DNA from: Arctopsyche grandis
Lineage: Eukaryota > Arthropoda > Insecta > Trichoptera > Hydropsychidae
NCBI RefSeq assembly: GCF_051622035.1
Contig: NC_135358.1
Location: forward strand, 7,109,001-7,173,000
Length of the DNA stretch: 64,000 nucleotides
Reading direction: 5' to 3'
Shown here piece by piece: positions 23,096 through 34,804 of this stretch (position 1 is the first letter of the stretch; each line of letters begins with the position of its first letter). The position numbers and the translations under genes were made by a program. Below the pieces are notes generated by a model. The model ran no database searches. It saw nothing but the letters and a program-made list of their open reading frames with translations, and was not told the DNA's origin.

Positions 23096-23640
23096 AGGAG
23101 ATTGGTTGTATGGGTGTTTTGGGTGTGTCGACCTTTGGTTCATTTACAATTAGTGTTGTGAGCGATGTTTCCCAACACAACGAAGAAGGGATGAGAGGTG
23201 TTTTTGGGGGAGTCGAGTGGGCGGTTCAGGGGGTGGGTTGGGATGGTTTTACAGTATTCAAAACCGCTTCGCAACCGAACGACGACGGTTCAGCAAAGGA
23301 TTTATGGCGAACCTCGAGCCACCTCTGGCCGCTGCTTTTACGGTCCAGGAATGTGCTCCAGGGATACAACAACCGGCCAATATATACTTCGGTAACTATC
23401 GAATACGACCGTGAGCTGCGACCACCCAGAGGTACGACCACAATCGTGAAGAACACCCCTGTTAACACTGATGCCGCGTGTGCTAAGAATTAATTTCGAG
23501 GCGTATAAATTTCCCCCCAGACCGTGAGACGTTCAGGAATGTAAACTCGAGTGTTGAAGGGGTTGGGTTGGGTATCTCCTTAAAGGCCAAGATCTACCGT
23601 TAGCCCCTAACGATATTAGTTGAGCTCTGGGTTGCGGCGA
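23096..23640. other. GC-rich island with possible exon
   Basis: Unique GC-rich sequence in which all three plus frames stay open for 65-127 codons. A polypyrimidine-like stretch ending 'ggttttacag' (to 23254) and a donor-like G|GTAACT (23391/23392) bracket 137 bp. None of the frames matches a family I know, and open frames in several phases argue for chance. No CDS is called. Confidence 0.2.
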
Positions 23641-23949
23641 GAACACCCAACTCTATCAAATATTTGGAGCAGGCTGTTGACTCGGCAGATTTACCTGTTA
23701 AACGCTGGATTCAGTTACAGTTCCCGTATTAATATTGCACTGTTAATATTTCGCCCGTTGATATTTCAATGTATGGTTTTTTTATGGACCGTGACATCGA
23801 AAGACAAAGCAATATGTGTCATTACGGGTCAAACGATTTTACTGAGACAATTATTTAGTCTCTATACTGGCTAACTATGGAAGAAATGCATGCAAGCAGG
23901 AGACAATGAAGAGGATAAGGGCGAAATCAGATAGCGGTGAATGTGGCAT

Positions 23950-24370
23950 GTGGTTTTTTTTTTGATAAAGAATTGCAGACGAACGGTTTGAATAAAAATA
24001 ACGATTTATTATAATATTCAGTACAAGAGACTAATTACAGACTAACTTAATTCTAACAGTGTCGAGTTTATATACTCTTATTTAAAACAATGAATGTGTT
24101 GAAGACAAAACTTGTCGTACGATTTCGGTTAGTCGGTGCGTGAGGTGTGGTACAAATCAATAATGCTATTCATTAAATTAGGTGTGTCACAAATCAATGG
24201 TATTACTTATAAAATTGTGTGACTTATCTCTACTGGTTAGTCGTTTTATTCTTATATTAATTACACATCATGTGACAATGAAGGAGTCATAATGATGGTG
24301 TCATACAAGTTTGTGAAGAATTTGTGATAGTTGAGTATAATGGTAGAGGATTGTTTTCAGCCCTTAACTC
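23950..24370 (-). mobile_element. Possible solo LTR or retrocopy
   Basis: Read on the reverse strand: a TATA-like GAGTATATAAACTCGACACT (about 24085 down to 24066), then about 60 bp later AATATTATAATAAATCG (polyadenylation-signal-like), then 'ttatttttattcaaaccg' and a run of 10 A near 23950-23960. Promoter, R-like segment and polyA signal in this order are typical of an LTR. The ends are not canonical TG...CA and no second LTR, primer site or coding region is present. Confidence 0.3.
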
Positions 24371-26105
24371 GTGCATGGGATATTCCTTTCAAAACGACAC
24401 ATTAGAAAATCATAATTTTTTTTATATAAGGCTTAAGTAACTAATTAATTTGGTAGACAATTACAAATTTTAATCGTTCTATTAAATAAGAAGAGGCTAT
24501 TAAAAAGTAGACATCCCTTATTATTTGAGAGTGTGAGCTCTCAGATAAGTGCTTTTGATAACAGCTATGAGGTCACAGGGCAATTGCAACGGTTATTTAT
24601 AATCTTGTAAACTTCGATTCGTCCCTCTTATCATTATAATTTAGAAAGTGGAAAGAATATTATGTATATACAAAATATCTGAATTCGATAAGGTTAAAAC
24701 TCTGAGCGATTGATGAATTGTATATAAAGACTTCGTCAAATGTACATCCATGAATATGTATGTATGGAAATATTCTATTCAATCCATTTTTGGGTTCAAT
24801 TTTCATAAAACGTTTTAATTTCATATTTAATTTGGAAATTCATTATCGTTTTAATGCATTTTTTAACTTTTCAAATAGCTGTACCGCAAAATATAAGTTT
24901 TGAATGTTATTAATTTTCAACCAAATACCACATATGTATGTATTTATCTATATATGAAATACGGTTATTATATCTGTTTCATTCCAACGATCTTTATAAA
25001 CGTCTACGTTTGTATATTTACTACATGCTTTTTATCATTTTTTTCGCATGGTATTAAGTACCGCAAAATTTCATTTCAAACGTTAAAGAAGGCTGTCAAG
25101 AACAGATGCGTCTTGGTCGCAACTCAAAGGAATCTTTAAATACGTCTTAATGACGGAAATGAAAATATATTTGAAAAATAAAGCCATGGAGGGTATGTGG
25201 GGGAGAAAATTCCTCAGTCACAATTGTCGAAAAAACTGAGATTTCATCCCCCCACCCCCACTCTTGCGATAATAACGTTGACGCATCTGTTCATGTCGTT
25301 TTCGCGTTCACGCTAGAAAAATCATTCTTAATTCGCATTGATAGTATTCTTCGTTTGGAAAAATTATTTTATTATATATTTTCGATTGAATAATAAATTG
25401 TAAGACTAATCGAATTCCAGGAAATATTCGAACTGTTCCAGGATAAGCTGACCGTTAAAGCTTCAACGATGTAAATTAATTAACTTGTTAATGGCTTTCA
25501 CGGTAATTAAGAGTTTATATTAGAACTTGTAGATAATTAACTATACTTAGTCGAATTATCTATAATATTATAATAAACATTTGTAATTAAAAGATTTTTG
25601 TAATAAGCAGAACGTATTAAATTTTACAAAATAAACTCAAAAGAGATATTTACGAGTTTGACTTTGACCATTCATATCTGAAACAGAAGCGTTTATTTAA
25701 AACTTAAAACGACTTTAATCAACGCATGATCTGATTCCTTACGGAATAGAAAATATCAACATGTTATTTTACAAAAATTCATTTATTTCATCACTCTTAC
25801 CTTTATTTTGTACATTTACTTTTAAAATATCATAAGAATTGACAATTGGTTTGGTTATATATACATAGAACAGTCATATATAGAACTTTAAACAATATTT
25901 CATGTTTTTTTAAGCTAACTTTCATTACTAACTCAATTCTATTTTTCAATAAAGTTATTTTATCTCTTTTTACTATGAGATGACTCCATATCATCAGGAC
26001 AATTTTTTTTTACAAAGCCACATTCACGTTCTTTTAAATTATGTAAGTACCGTTGCCAAGTAGGAGACAATCTCGTATTTTAAGATATAGATTTTAATTC
26101 GTTCT
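24371..26105. other. Unique sequence, no gene
   Basis: AT-rich, with a small GC-richer patch at 25180-25330. ACATATGTATGTATTTAT near 24930. The frame at 24900-25139 has no motif. Confidence 0.45.
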
Positions 26106-26107
26106 AC

Positions 26108-26336
26108 ATAACCACCAGCACTAACCATCAATGGTTAGCATGTATTGCTTTCAATTGTATCGCGACGGGTTCTATCCCTGATGTGTGCTGTTGGCCAGAC
26201 CTTGGACATGTGACTGGTCGATGATTTCCTATCAGGGTTTGCCAATTTGTCTGATTTCATTGAAACGGCTCGGAAAACAACTCTCTTTCATTTTATCGGG
26301 TACAGCAACAGTAATTAATTATAATTATATAATATA
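26108..26336 (+). repeat. SINE head and core
   Basis: The head 'aaccaccagcactaaccat' carries 'tggttagcatgtattgct' and a box B-like GGTTCTATCCC, then 'ggccagaccttggacatg' and 'gtttgccaatttgtctga'. The 3' part is cut where the Helitron starts at 26337. Confidence 0.75.
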
Positions 26337-26545
26337 TCTAATATTAATTTCGAAAGAGACTTTGTAAATAAGGATTTTTAGTTGGGAACATCGAAAACAA
26401 AACAATGTTTCTATGACAATGATTCCATTTTTTTTTCAATTCAAATAAATTTAATAAAAAAAACAAATGCATAGTTACTATTAGATTCGCCATGTTTAAG
26501 CTGTTTATATTACAAATACTGAGCGAAGCTGGGTAAAAACATTAG
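26337..26545 (+). mobile_element. Non-autonomous Helitron (H1 copy 3)
   Basis: Starts TCTAATATTAATTTCGAAAG after A, and ends 'gagcgaagctgggtaaaaac' with terminal ATTAG (CTAG mutated) before T. 209 bp. It lies directly in or after a SINE. Confidence 0.7.
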
Positions 26546-26564
26546 TAATTAATAATTATAATCT

Positions 26565-26650
26565 GTCTAGCACACTAGTCGCATTGAAGTAATCCGTTAA
26601 GACGAATGTGCATAATTGATTGACTAAAAAATAAAAAAATTAAATCTTTC
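26565..26650 (+). repeat. LINE A-type 3' tail
   Basis: 'ctagcacactagtcgcattg' and 'acgaatgtgcataattga', then AAAATAAAAAAATT. This is the same 3'-terminal block as LINE A at 2.39-2.46 kb. Confidence 0.65.
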
Positions 26651-27600
26651 TCGTTAAAAATAGCTAAAAAATACGATCCCCAATCCCTACAAAAACAAAA
26701 TTCATTGTGTCCATTGACAATGTTTTCAAACCAGTAACGAAAAAGTGGTGCGAAAAATTCAAACGAAAGAAATAATAAATTTTCACAGGCGACATTTTAA
26801 CGGCGAGCGAGATGGAATCGTTTCGTTTTTCCTTATTTCCTTTTGGCACCGAATCGCAATCACAAAGCGAGAGGATTCTGTGTCAGCTGCGCTCATTATC
26901 GGGTGCCAGGGGTGCACTTGTCACTGAGTGCTGAAAGTTGTCGATCCCAGCAAGTTATTGAATATTCATCAGTCGGGAGGGTAGTGCGTCTGCTGCGAGA
27001 GCTTACAGAGCACTCTTCCATTCCTCGCCAATAAAACCCACCCCATGGATACATGTATACCCCCTCGACGGGCACCCTTTGTTCTCCCGAAGCGAGATTG
27101 TTTATAATTGAGATCCGGCATTTGAAGATGTAGTTGGAAGAATCACCGGGAACTTTCATATCCGGGGTGCAAATAATGTTCTTTCAGGTGGGTTAGATTG
27201 AAAGTTTTTCCTCCCCTTTTTCCGGATGTAGGTGTGTTGTGATTAATAGGTCTTCCTGTGTTAGACAAGTAACAGCTATTAATTTTGGCTCTCTTGTGGC
27301 CGCGACCTGTCATAAGCTAACAGTTTCGGAAGAAAAGGCACTCACCCGGGACGCTCTCGAGACTTCTTGAAAAATGTTACAACTTTTGGCGCGCATTTCG
27401 CGAAAGTGAATTTCATCGCATGGAACTTTGAAAAAGTATTGTTTAACGTTTCAGCATATGAAACGAGCGTTTTTAGATACTTTCCAATAAATAAAATATA
27501 TATGCATTTCATCTGCATTGTTTGTTTTGTCTTCATATTATGTCAAATATGATCGATTGATTGCCCTTTTATATAAAAGTCCATTGCTGCTTTAGATTCT
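26651..27600. other. GC-richer unique island, no gene
   Basis: Unique sequence with CpG-rich parts (26740-27360), open in several frames but without motifs (for example a reverse frame at 26896-27159). Confidence 0.35.
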
Positions 27601-27611
27601 TATTCTTCTTC

Positions 27612-27890
27612 TCAATGTCCTGTCCGCATCCAGACGTTGGCGACCACCTCGTCGATTATTTGAAGATATCCGCATCGGTCTTCAGCGGCTCGGAATACAT
27701 CTTCGGCGCTCATATCCGTCCACATGCGCATGTTTCGAAGCCAAGACAACTTTTTCCTGCCAATCCATTTTTTACCTTCTATTTTCCCTATGGTTATCAA
27801 ACGGAGAAATTCGTATTTTGGACCCCGTATCATGTGTCCGAGGTAGTTCATCTTTCTCAGTATTGGGTTTTTTAAATTAAACTCCAAAAA
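27612..27890 (-). pseudogene. RTE/BovB-type ORF2 C-terminus
   Basis: A 91-codon reverse frame reading RKMNYLGHMIRGPKYEFLRL, then GKIEGKKWIGRKKLSWLRN, and FRAAEDRCGYLQIIDEVV. This is the characteristic C-terminal block of RTE/BovB LINE reverse transcriptases (LGHxxRG, GKxxGxRxxGRKxxSWLxNxR, AADR). About 90 residues remain; the reverse-transcriptase core and endonuclease are gone. It abuts a hAT remnant on its 5' side, so it probably inserted there or the two were joined by deletion. It differs from the RTE fragments at 18.0, 38.1 and 54.9 kb. Confidence 0.85.
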
Positions 27891-27899
27891 TGTATGTTT

Positions 27900-28294
27900 A
27901 ATTTACAAAACCCAATACCCACAATTATGTAAAAACAAACCCCCTATTTGCTTCATAATCTCTTTTATAATTAACATTCTGGTTTTATTCGTCTATTTCG
28001 GTTTCTAACATGTTGACAAATTTGATCACATTAGCTCCATTATCTGTTGTAACAGTAGATTTGTTTGATATCGATATTATATTTTTCTAAAAGTTTTAAA
28101 AAAATATTTTTAATATACATTCCTGTGTGTTTGTCCATTAATTCTATAATTCCCATAGTATATGCATATATGTAAATATATATTAATTTTACCGAACCAA
28201 AAAAAAATATCGGTACGGTTTCCGTTTTCGTTCCGGCAAAAATAAAGGTTGATTCAGTTTTCGGTTTTCGGTTTGGTTCCGGTTCGGGTCCCTG
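27900..28294 (-). mobile_element. hAT transposon fragment (hAT-3)
   Basis: On the reverse strand it begins at 28294 with CAGGGACCCGAACCGGAACC, a hAT-like terminus, preceded by CTAGAAAT (28295-28302) as a candidate half of the 8-bp duplication. It contains a piece of transposase and stops near the RTE fragment at 27890; the other terminus is missing. Confidence 0.65.
27945..28140 (-). pseudogene. hAT transposase fragment
   Basis: Reverse-strand translation gives ELMDKHTGMYIKNIFLKLLE, then KYNIDIKQI, and after a one-base frame change TVTTDNGANVIKFVNMLE. The TTDNGANV block is the conserved region around the second catalytic aspartate of hAT transposases, and the HTGxYI block normally lies just upstream of it. 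One frameshift and at least one stop (after LETEIDE) make it inactive. The zinc finger and the C-terminal dimerisation region are absent. Confidence 0.8.
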
Positions 28295-28464
28295 CTAGAA
28301 ATTAGTAATTCATTGGATACACAATTTAAAATTTTAACGACTATTTTAAAAGAAGTATTCAAACATTATTTTGATGTAAATATCTTTTTGGAGTTTGAAA
28401 ATACGACTTCTCACATGAGTGTTAGTGTTAAACGTAATGAGGTTTATAATATTATAGTAATTTT

Positions 28465-29115
28465 ATTTTATTTTATTTATTGAAAAATCAACAGACAGGA
28501 TGTACATAGATATGTATAAAAAACAAATAGTAAATAAATAATATATGTAACATCCGAGTCCAATAATAGATTTTTACAAAAATGAAAAAGATAAATATAA
28601 GGAAACGAATTAAAAAGTAAAGAATATAGGCATGACAAAATATGTAGAACATTGCATAATTAAACTATAGTATTAAAATATTTGGAAAAGGTTATAAAAT
28701 AGAATATAAGAAGAAATTGAAATTTACAAATATAAAACAAATGAAAAAGGTAAATATAAAATAAACAAATGAAAAGGAAAAGAATGAAAGCTATAATATG
28801 ATTAAATAGCACATTACATAACTAAACTAAAGTATAAAAATGTTGGAAATATTGGAAAAATAGAATAGGAGAAGAAATGAATCAATCGGTCAAGATTCTC
28901 TTGATGTTACACCTGAATTGATGTAGGGAAATACCAAATAGATCAACCTCATTCAGCTCTACGATAAACGCGCTGCAGATAAGAATATTTTTGGGATTTA
29001 GTATTGAAAGGATCAAGTGAAAAGAGTGCAACGCGTCTAGAGTACCAAACTGGGATTCTAAAATTAACCTTAATCAGTAAATCAGAACAATCAAGGAAAC
29101 CAATAATAAAAAACA
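28465..29115 (-). mobile_element. LINE C 3' end, reverse copy
   Basis: Starts after TTTATTTATT (28475-28488) with 'gaaaaatcaacagacagg', the 3' end of LINE C. The coding remnant at 28900-29115 corresponds to 18.34-18.60 kb ('aaccaaatagatcaacctc' region, 'cagtaaatcagaacaatcaa'). Frames are broken. Confidence 0.75.
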
Positions 29116-29440
29116 ATTGTAATAAAAAATAAATTATGATGAACTGTCCTATTTTTTTAAATTGCAGGTTTACCAGTTATTTTAAAATTAAAAATTATAG
29201 TGAAATGAATCATAAAAAATAAAGAGAAACCTCTTCAATGCAATTTTCTGTTATATAAAGAGGTTGAAAAAAAAACTTTCTTTCAAAGTTGTTTGTTTTA
29301 ATTTAATGAGAGCTAAAAACTAATTTAAATTAATTAAACAACTGTTTGTAGTTCTGAAAGATGTTCTTGAACTGGAAAAAATTATAATAAATATAATACA
29401 TACAAATATGTATGTACAACTTAAATCAGTACGATGATAT
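29116..29440. other. AT-rich, no feature
   Basis: Nothing recognisable. Confidence 0.4.
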
Positions 29441-29712
29441 AAACCAGCAGAATAGACTAGTGGTAAGCATATAATGCTTTGAACAAAGTGGCCACAGGTT
29501 CACATCCCACTGGTTTCTACTGGCCAGTACTTGGGTTTGTGACTCTAAGTCGACCGTTTTCAATTTATCTGATTTTCATTGAAACGGTTCCAAGAAATTG
29601 GCAACCTTACCCATTTTCTCGCAAAATCTCCAGTTTTTAGCAATCTAGAATTTCGCTGAATTGTATAAAATGTTGCAAATTTACAAGTTTGACCATAGAT
29701 GTCTCAGTGAAT
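29441..29712 (+). repeat. SINE head and body
   Basis: 'aaaccagcagaatagactag', 'tggtaagcatataatgct', a box B-like GGTTCACATCCC, 'attgaaacggttccaagaaa' and 'gaccatagatgtctcagtga'. It is interrupted at its 3' end by LINE D inserted in the opposite orientation. Confidence 0.8.
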
Positions 29713-29714
29713 AT

Positions 29715-30092
29715 TATTTATTTATTTATTTATTAGTTTTGGACCATTGTGGCATTACAGGAAGAACCTAATGCGCCACAATGGCCTACATTTAACAAAG
29801 ATAATACAAGTAAAAAAAAACAGAAAATTAGAAAGCAGAATAAAAAAATAATAAAAAGTAACAAAAGGAAAATAATAATACAAATAAAATAGTACATAAA
29901 ATGTACAAAGGAGAAAGAAAAAGTAAAATAAATCAACAAAATATGAATAAAAAATAAAATATAAGATTGATTCCACTCATACATCACATTCAAATTAAGA
30001 AAGTAACGATGAGCGCAGGTTACCAGATAAATATGTTAAAATAACATCCGATAATCTATGCTCCCCAAGGTGGAAAATATCACATTAATTGA
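29715..30092 (-). mobile_element. LINE D 3' end
   Basis: The 3' end is at 29715, with TTATTTATTTATTTATTA as the complement of a (TAAA)n tail, next to the inverted block GGACCATTGTGGC...GCCACAATGG. A long A/T-rich UTR and 'gatgagcgcaggttaccaga' (30008) are shared with 45.62 kb. The long hydrophobic reverse frame at 29733-29993 is an artefact of the T-rich UTR. Confidence 0.75.
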
Positions 30093-30139
30093 CATGTACA
30101 TATTTATGTATAATATTTATAATATTTGTATCAAATATT

Positions 30140-30225
30140 CAATGTTTCTGGCCAGGAGGGTGCATTGGGGTTACCTGTTAGGTCTCCCTGGTATAAATTA
30201 AACGTTAAAATAAAGTAAAATAAAA
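30140..30225 (+). repeat. SINE type-I tail
   Basis: 'ctggccaggagggtgcattg', 'gggttacctgttaggtctcc' and 'ctggtat', then AAATAAAGTAAAATAAA. Confidence 0.65.
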
Positions 30226-30980
30226 ATACAGCTATTAGCCTCATTCCACTTTTTAATTCACAGTTCCAATTTGTTTTCCAACAGAAATTCACACAAAGGC
30301 TAAAATTTCTATCCTATCACATAAAGCCTTTCGTAATATTTTCCGCACAACGAAATCGAAAGGCTCCATCGAAGAGATCGCATCGAGAATAGATTGCGCG
30401 CGAAATAACACCCGTGCACCGTCGCTTTATTTGACTTTTCGCCTTTCCACTTTGTGTATGTGTCTTTACTTTTCGCCCTTCCGATTGGAACAAAGGTCCG
30501 TTCGACGGCGCGTAAAATAAAACAATTTTTGCAAGGGGCCCCACGAGAAGGGCCGGCCCTTCTCCCGTTGTCTTCTCGCCATCGACCCGACTCAATTAAA
30601 TAAGTGGTATTACACACGCACGTACAAGGACTCGTCCCGGAGTAAATCAAGCGTTCCCTTTGTATCATTGGTCGGCAATCGCGGACCCGTGTTTCCTGTC
30701 AATGAGCCCGGGAGACCCTCGTTACCCACCCCTGACGCCGGACCTTTCGATCCGCCCCTGGCCATTCAATGTCGCATCACGTCAACTGAATGCTCAGCGA
30801 ATAATCGCAAAATTGATTTCACTCAATCAAACCTTCAATTCAATCAACAACACTGGAAATTTCAAGCCGAAAAACCAAGTATGGTAAATCATGCACGATA
30901 TATGTATGAAGTGATACTTCTGAGTTGTTTCTGTTGACAACTAGAGATATTATTCATCACTTTGATGTAAAACTATTAGT
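30226..30980. other. CpG-rich unique island
   Basis: Unique sequence, CpG-rich at 30330-30800. Reverse frames of 119 and 92 codons and plus frames of 75-89 codons overlap in different phases, none with a recognised motif, so no CDS is called. Confidence 0.35.
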
Positions 30981-31335
30981 GAAGTAAAAATATATATGAG
31001 AGATAATGAGAGTCTATAATGCAAATTTTATAAGTTACTAAGTTTTATAAGTTAAGGGCGCGATCACACAGCGAGGGAGCGGTATGCTGTACGTGGGATA
31101 TTTTTTTTAGATAGTTTTAAGCATACAAAAAAATACGCTTATACGACGTATGATACGCCGTATCGTGCGGGATCGTGCGGGATTGGAGCGGTCTCGTTGA
31201 AATTCTATAGAATTGTTTATACTATCTTGACGGTGATATATACCAATTCGTCGACCCTCGGACGGAGGTTGACAGTGATCGATAACGGTGTATCCCATAT
31301 TTGCAAAAAAATATAGCATAACTTGTCGGAATAAT
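30981..31335. repeat. Dispersed repeat R1, copy 2
   Basis: Same order as 9.11-9.35 kb ('tttttttagatagttttaag', later 'tgacagtgatcgataacgg'). Between them are short GC-rich direct repeats (GATCGTGCGG twice, 31171-31190). The edge 'gggcgcgatcacacagcgag' may be a terminus, but no matching opposite end was found. Confidence 0.4.
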
Positions 31336-31599
31336 AAGATTATAGAAAATAAAAATTACATTGCAAGCTTTTATTGTGTAATAATTCAGTTTTAAACTTA
31401 ATTAGTAAAAAATTAAAAAAATAGACAAACATGTGTCCGGTTTATAAGTTAGAAGTTACTCAACGCCATGGAGTAACTTCTCTTCAACGCCGTATCATCA
31501 TAAACCAACCTGTTAACGTAGCTACCAACAAACCTATTTCCTTAACTACACAATGGCGCTTCATACTTTCGCGTCGGTAACATCGTAATTACGAATATT
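31336..31599. other. Unique sequence, no gene
   Basis: Nothing recognisable. Confidence 0.35.
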
Positions 31600-31730
31600 A
31601 TTATTAAAAGGTTTTTTCCCGTTTTTTTTTCACAGTAATCTTCCCGGACACGCATACAACAAATCCTGAAAGATCCATCGTGATCGGTTGATTGGTTTAG
31701 AAGCCTATACGAGAAATTTCTATCGGTGAC
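31600..31730 (-). mobile_element. Helitron H2 fragment
   Basis: Matches part of the H2 element at 34.65-34.76 kb ('cagtaatcttcccgga', 'tcatacaacaaatcctgaaa'-like block, 'gcctatacgaga') in the same orientation, without either terminus. Confidence 0.55.
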
Positions 31731-31794
31731 CAAACTGCGCAATATAGCAAAGTTTCAAACCGATCGGAAGAATGTAGGAATTTCACTATTGAGT

Positions 31795-31900
31795 GAAGTA
31801 AAACATGGCAAACTCTCATAAGAAACGATCGATCTGGAGTCACAAACCTAAGTCTTGCCAACAGCTAGTAGTGGGAATCGAACCTTGACCATTATACTTT
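31795..31900 (-). repeat. SINE head fragment
   Basis: 'cataagaaacgatcgatctg', 'gagtcacaaacctaagtct' and a box B complement GGGAATCGAACC. Confidence 0.7.
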
Positions 31901-34410
31901 TATTTTATATATTATACATAATAAATAAAATTATATTTTAAATAAAATTTGAAAACATATTTTATGTTACTCTGGATTAGATCGTAACGGTGGATGGCAG
32001 CGCTAGTTTATGCTCCACTTCATGCACTAAGATTTTAACGATACATAGAAGATTAGCCAATCTTCGCTACCTTGCTTATATTGTTACATTTTCGCTTAAA
32101 TTCAAACCGTCAACAAAGAAGTGAGTATTAAAAAAATATATATACATATATATTACAGCTATCATCCGAGCCGTTGTTGTCTCGTCGTCCGGGTATAAGG
32201 TACATCTTTGTTTTTCATAACAATTATTACTCTCTGTCGAGTTGGAAACTTTGGCACTCTACTTTGAAGATAAAAGTTCAAAAGCTCTCGTTAGAGAGTG
32301 GCGCTGTGAGCTTTTGTCGTATTGAACCCTCCTCGCCCGCTCCTCAGACATATACTCCAGGTGACAATGCAAACTTCCAAAGTCACTCGAAAGTAAACGC
32401 GAATAAATACAAGCACGCGATTCAAATATTTGTATATGTGTGAATTTGTGAGCACGAAAATGAACGAATTTTCGGGCGAAAACTCCTCGCAAGTTTACAG
32501 CCAGTGTGACGAGTTTAAGAAATATAGTCCACGGAGAGAGAGAGAGAGAGTTGATCGAAAAGTTTCTACGGATTCTTTGTAATACGAGAGCGTACGTTGT
32601 ATATTGTGTAATAATATTCACGGAATATTTGAATAATTCTGAATTTATTCGGCGTATATAACCAACAATATTTTTTTATCAATAAATCCACTATTAAATT
32701 TCACACGAAATATTTCACGTAATAAAATATAATGTACACATTTGTACATTGATGTTCTTCGTAGTCAAGTGTTTGTTAAAGTATCAAAGAATTTACACTG
32801 TTTTCTGAGATGATAGATACATATACCTTAAGTACTATGTATGTACCTAGTTCGTTTTATAAGATAATTAAAAATAGAAAGTAAGTGTTCACAATTTGAT
32901 GTTTTGAAATTATATTTTAATGTAGCCAAATTAATATGAAACAACTCAACAAAAAATATTTAATTTTACATATATGTAGGTACACACAAGTACATGCATT
33001 AAAATATACACACATATGTATAATTAAAAATATAAAAAAATTAAATTTTAATATAATTGACAGTATAGATGAACTGTCAATATTGGCATACATACATTTG
33101 TATGTATTTATGTCGAGAACTTTTTTTAAAAAAATTGTTTTATTTGAAATTAGAAGTTAAAATTAAAGTCGATTGTGAATGGCGACCGTTGTTCGGCGCG
33201 TTCCTTCAATTTGATTTTTAAACCCTAATTCTTATAATTAAAAATCATGCATATTAAAAGAAAAGGCAAGAAGAAGGTATGTTTTGAAAAAGGTATGGCC
33301 TTTTAAGGAATATTTAGTTATTTTTTAAAATACAAAAAAAATATCAGTTCTTTCATACACATTTTTGAAAATTTATTATGCCTCTCATATTTTTTTTATT
33401 GACACAGATGGTTGTATTTGTGTTTGTTGGATTGAATAAACATTAAAAAATAATAATTGGCTAACATACTACTTTTAACTTGGGCAGTATTAGCCATTAA
33501 CTGTGAGATTTTGGTGTTTTTACTAAGAATCTTAAAAAATGAAAAAGAAAAAAAAAGACTTTGTACTGAGGTAAGTGTGGCTCAAAATGTTCTAAATTGT
33601 ATGATCTATCAATCCTTTAAGGCATTGCACTAATAATAAGCTTCATAATAACCCTGTATATTGAATTTTAAAAGTAACACTTAAATATTTTGATTAAAAT
33701 ACAAATAATGATATTCGTTTTATATGTTTCCGAAAAAAAATTACTTTGTGCTATTACTTTCATTCAACTATTTTTAAATAGCTGTAAAATACAATATAAT
33801 ATCATATTCAATTTTTTATCTTGTTTAATTTTCTACTTTTAAATAAATGTACGTTCTAGTAAAAATAAAATAACGTAAAAAAATATATTACGTAAGAAAA
33901 AATTTAAATTAAATAAATCAAATTGTAAGTAAAAGAAACCGAGAATATTTTTTTTGAAAATTTGTAGTTATTTTATTTGCTAATTTTACATGTTTCAGAA
34001 AAAACCAGTCTGTGGCACATGAACATCATATTTCATATTGTTTTTTGTCTATCTTGTTTCTCTTATTCTTGTACACAAGAATAGCACATTCAAACGAAAA
34101 ATTCCTCAATAACATTAATTATTATAAAATTTTTGAACATGCAACATATATTTTCTATATATAGGGGAGGGGGGGGGGTAGGATTTTTTCGCAGTGTTCT
34201 TTTTTGAGTCCCGGGAAATGTGATCATCCTAGCTATAAGGTATTTGCCATACGGCAGACTTGACCTGACCTGAACGTACAAAAACGCTGTCTTGTTTATT
34301 AAATTTAATATTCAATAATTAAATAATAAACAACCTTACTGAAATTTAAAACGTATTTTTTTAACTATAATTTCATAATTGTTGGAATACGTAATTCTTT
34401 TTATAAGCGA
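31901..34410. other. Unique AT-rich stretch, no gene
   Basis: A GC-moderate part at 31975-32560 contains a (GA)n run (32527-32540). The remainder to 34.4 kb is very AT-rich. A G-run (34164-34178) lies in unique sequence. Frames at 32174-32443 and 32259-32621 overlap on opposite strands without motifs. Confidence 0.4.
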
Positions 34411-34804
34411 CTAGCTGAACCCGGCATGCGTTGTAATGCCACAATAATGGATGCAATTCCCGTTCCCATTTCCGTTACCGTTGCGTTCCCGTTTCCGTTC
34501 CCGTTCCCATTTGTCGGAAAAATGGAGGCAGCGAACACATTTTAAATTATTCAATTGTTTGTTTATTTTAACCTGACAACGCAGGTCGCGACACGAAAAC
34601 ATTTGAAATTATTACGTTGCAATGCCACTCATTCCCGTTTTTCCCGTTCCTGTTCCCGTTTTTGGGCAATTTTTTTTACAGTAAGCTTCCCGGAAATGCA
34701 TACAACGAACCCTGAAAGTTCCATCGTAATTGGTTGAGTGGTTTAGGAGCCTATACGAGACAGACAGACAAACAGACATTCATTTCTATATACCGATATA
34801 TAGA
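34411..34804 (-). mobile_element. Non-autonomous Helitron (H2)
   Basis: Read on the reverse strand it starts TCTATATATCGGTATATAGA and ends GCATGCCGGGTTCAGCTAG. The flanking bases are A (34410) and T (34805) on the plus strand, the A^T pattern of Helitrons. The interior has degenerate TTCCCGTTCCCATT hexamer-like repeats at two places (34455-34515 and 34630-34660) and a GACA run (34762-34778). 394 bp, no coding capacity. Confidence 0.65.

Noticed and set aside
29733..29993. Hydrophobic, membrane-like reverse frames
   Set aside because: They come from the T-rich 3'-UTR of LINE D; the residues are almost all F, I, L, Y encoded by A/T codons.
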